From NCBI GenBank assembly GCA_024277835.1, contig JAJRUK010000109.1, positions 1 to 5,989 on the forward strand: a stretch of 5,989 nt of DNA, written 5' to 3'. Made by a program: the position numbers and the translations under genes. Numbering within the stretch: the stretch's first letter is position 1; the number at the start of each line of letters is the position of its first letter. This stretch comes from Planctomycetota bacterium (GTDB lineage Bacteria; Planctomycetota; Phycisphaerae; UBA1845). Below are positions 5,252 through 5,989 of this stretch, one piece after another. Below the pieces are notes generated by a model. It did no database searches. It had not been told where the DNA came from and saw nothing but the letters and a program-made list of their open reading frames with translations.

Positions 5252-5932
5252 GTGGCGACTTCGGGCAATCGATTGAAGGCAGGTATCGGTCGGCGACTCC
5301 GCTTCCTATCGCGGTACATCCAGCGTCCCAGCGTTGTTGGGGCTGTCGCTCCAAGCTCTCGAGCGCTTTCGGCTGCCGTGGCAGAGCCGTATCGCCGCTG
5401 TGGGCGTCGCTGCGATGTGCTCGAAGTCGGCGCTGGCACCGGACCGGTCACACGGCATCTTGGAAAGATTCTCAAGCCAAACGACACGCTCGACATCTGC
5501 GAGATCGAGCATGACTTCGCAGACATCCTCGAACGAGACGTACTCTCTTCACCCGACTTCACAAAACCCAAAGCCGATGGCAGGGTTCGCGTGTTGCGAC
5601 ATGCGATTCAGGAACTCTCGATCGACAAGCAATACGACTTCGTTATTTCCGGTTTGCCACTGACCGCTTTTGAACTTAGCGACGTCGAAGAAGTCTTTGA
5701 TGTCATCCGTCGCTGTCTGAAACCCGGCGGTGTCTTTTCATATTTCGAATATATTGGGTTGCGAAGAACTTCCCGTGTTCTGTCCGTTGGGAAAAAGCGT
5801 GCGAGGGTCCGGGCGGTGTCTCGGTATCTGACGACCAACATTCGCGAGCACGAATTCGCCCGCGAAAAGGTCATCGGCAATCTGCCGCCAGCCTACGCTC
5901 GTCACCTGCGATTCGAGACAGCTTCGGCGTAG
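5252..5932 (+). CDS. SAM-dependent methyltransferase, PmtA-like phospholipid N-methyltransferase
   Basis: Probably methylates phosphatidylethanolamine stepwise towards phosphatidylcholine using S-adenosylmethionine, at the cytoplasmic face of the membrane. I chose the GTG at 5252 because AGGA lies eight bases upstream; this gives 226 residues. An ATG at 5225 (235 residues) without a clear Shine-Dalgarno is the main alternative. The N-terminal stretch RFLSRYIQRPSVVGAVAPSS, with GAVAPSSR at 30-37, is typical of PmtA-like enzymes and sits before the Rossmann fold. Motif I is VLEVGAGTGPV at 56-66, the acidic motif II is DICEIE at 81-86, motif IV is DFVISGLPL at 129-137, and LKPGG is at 156-160. 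The basic N-terminus (RLKAGIGRRLRF) could bind membrane. KsgA/Erm-like rRNA methyltransferases share this fold, but the PSSR and SGLPL context favours a lipid substrate. Its divergent placement from pgsA also suits a phospholipid role. Substrate is inferred. Confidence 0.85.
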   Translation: MATSGNRLKAGIGRRLRFLSRYIQRPSVVGAVAPSSRALSAAVAEPYRRCGRRCDVLEVGAGTGPVTRHLGKILKPNDTLDICEIEHDFADILERDVLSSPDFTKPKADGRVRVLRHAIQELSIDKQYDFVISGLPLTAFELSDVEEVFDVIRRCLKPGGVFSYFEYIGLRRTSRVLSVGKKRARVRAVSRYLTTNIREHEFAREKVIGNLPPAYARHLRFETASA

Positions 5933-5948
5933 CGAGCCTCGCGTCTTT

Positions 5949-5989
5949 CTACGTTGCCTGTTTGCGGATCGTCATATCAAAGTCGCGCA
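5949..5989 (-). CDS. Possible 3' tail of a convergent gene cut by the window edge
   Basis: On the minus strand one frame is open from the right edge to a TAG at 5951-5949 and would encode a C-terminus ending RDFDMTIRKQAT. The other two minus-strand frames stop within 20 bases. The gap to the methyltransferase stop would be 16 bases, similar to the tight convergent spacing elsewhere in the window. Twelve codons are too few to identify a product, and the frame may be chance. Confidence 0.25.
   Translation of the reverse strand, partial: RDFDMTIRKQAT

Noticed and set aside
5928..5953. A terminator after the methyltransferase (GCGA/TCGC stem followed by GTCTTTCT, with CGTAG/CTACG arms outside)
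   Set aside because: The stem is only four base pairs and the U-run is interrupted, so it is too weak to call.

Overview
The window is dense bacterial DNA, moderately GC-rich, with six protein genes, one of them cut by the left edge. It also has one long gene-poor divergent region (about 4621-5251). The gene families are housekeeping ones. The style of the complex I subunit and the mixture of genes would fit a Planctomycetota/PVC-type or related environmental bacterium, but the sequence alone does not prove this.

Layout. (1) Plus strand, 2-1788: the 3' part of nuoN (membrane subunit N of NADH:quinone oxidoreductase). Its stop overlaps the start of a 143-residue all-helical protein resembling ferritin-like DUF2383 proteins. 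(2) Minus strand, 4620 down to 1791: a tightly coupled operon rimO-pgsA-uppP, with four-base ATGA and GTGA overlaps at the two junctions. Its last stop lies only 2 bp from the stop of the convergent nuoN operon. (3) 4621-5251: a divergent intergenic region. It holds a good sigma70-type promoter reading towards rimO, direct repeats across its -35, a weak 72-codon ORF, a near-perfect Shine-Dalgarno with a nine-codon ORF, competing short stems, a terminator-like hairpin and a perfect 10-bp inverted repeat before rimO. (4) Plus strand, 5252-5932: a SAM-dependent methyltransferase of the PmtA-like phospholipid N-methyltransferase type. (5) At the right edge, a possible 3' tail of a convergent minus-strand gene.

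How the genes fit together. NuoN pumps protons in complex I. RimO modifies ribosomal protein S12. PgsA makes phosphatidylglycerol phosphate, the precursor of anionic phospholipids. UppP recycles undecaprenyl phosphate for cell-wall synthesis. The PmtA-like enzyme probably methylates phosphatidylethanolamine. The right two thirds is therefore mainly an envelope-lipid neighbourhood.

I see no mobile element, CRISPR array, tRNA or rRNA, and no clearly new multi-gene system. The least explained parts are the region upstream of rimO, which could be a structured leader or a small RNA, and the ferritin-like protein coupled to nuoN.
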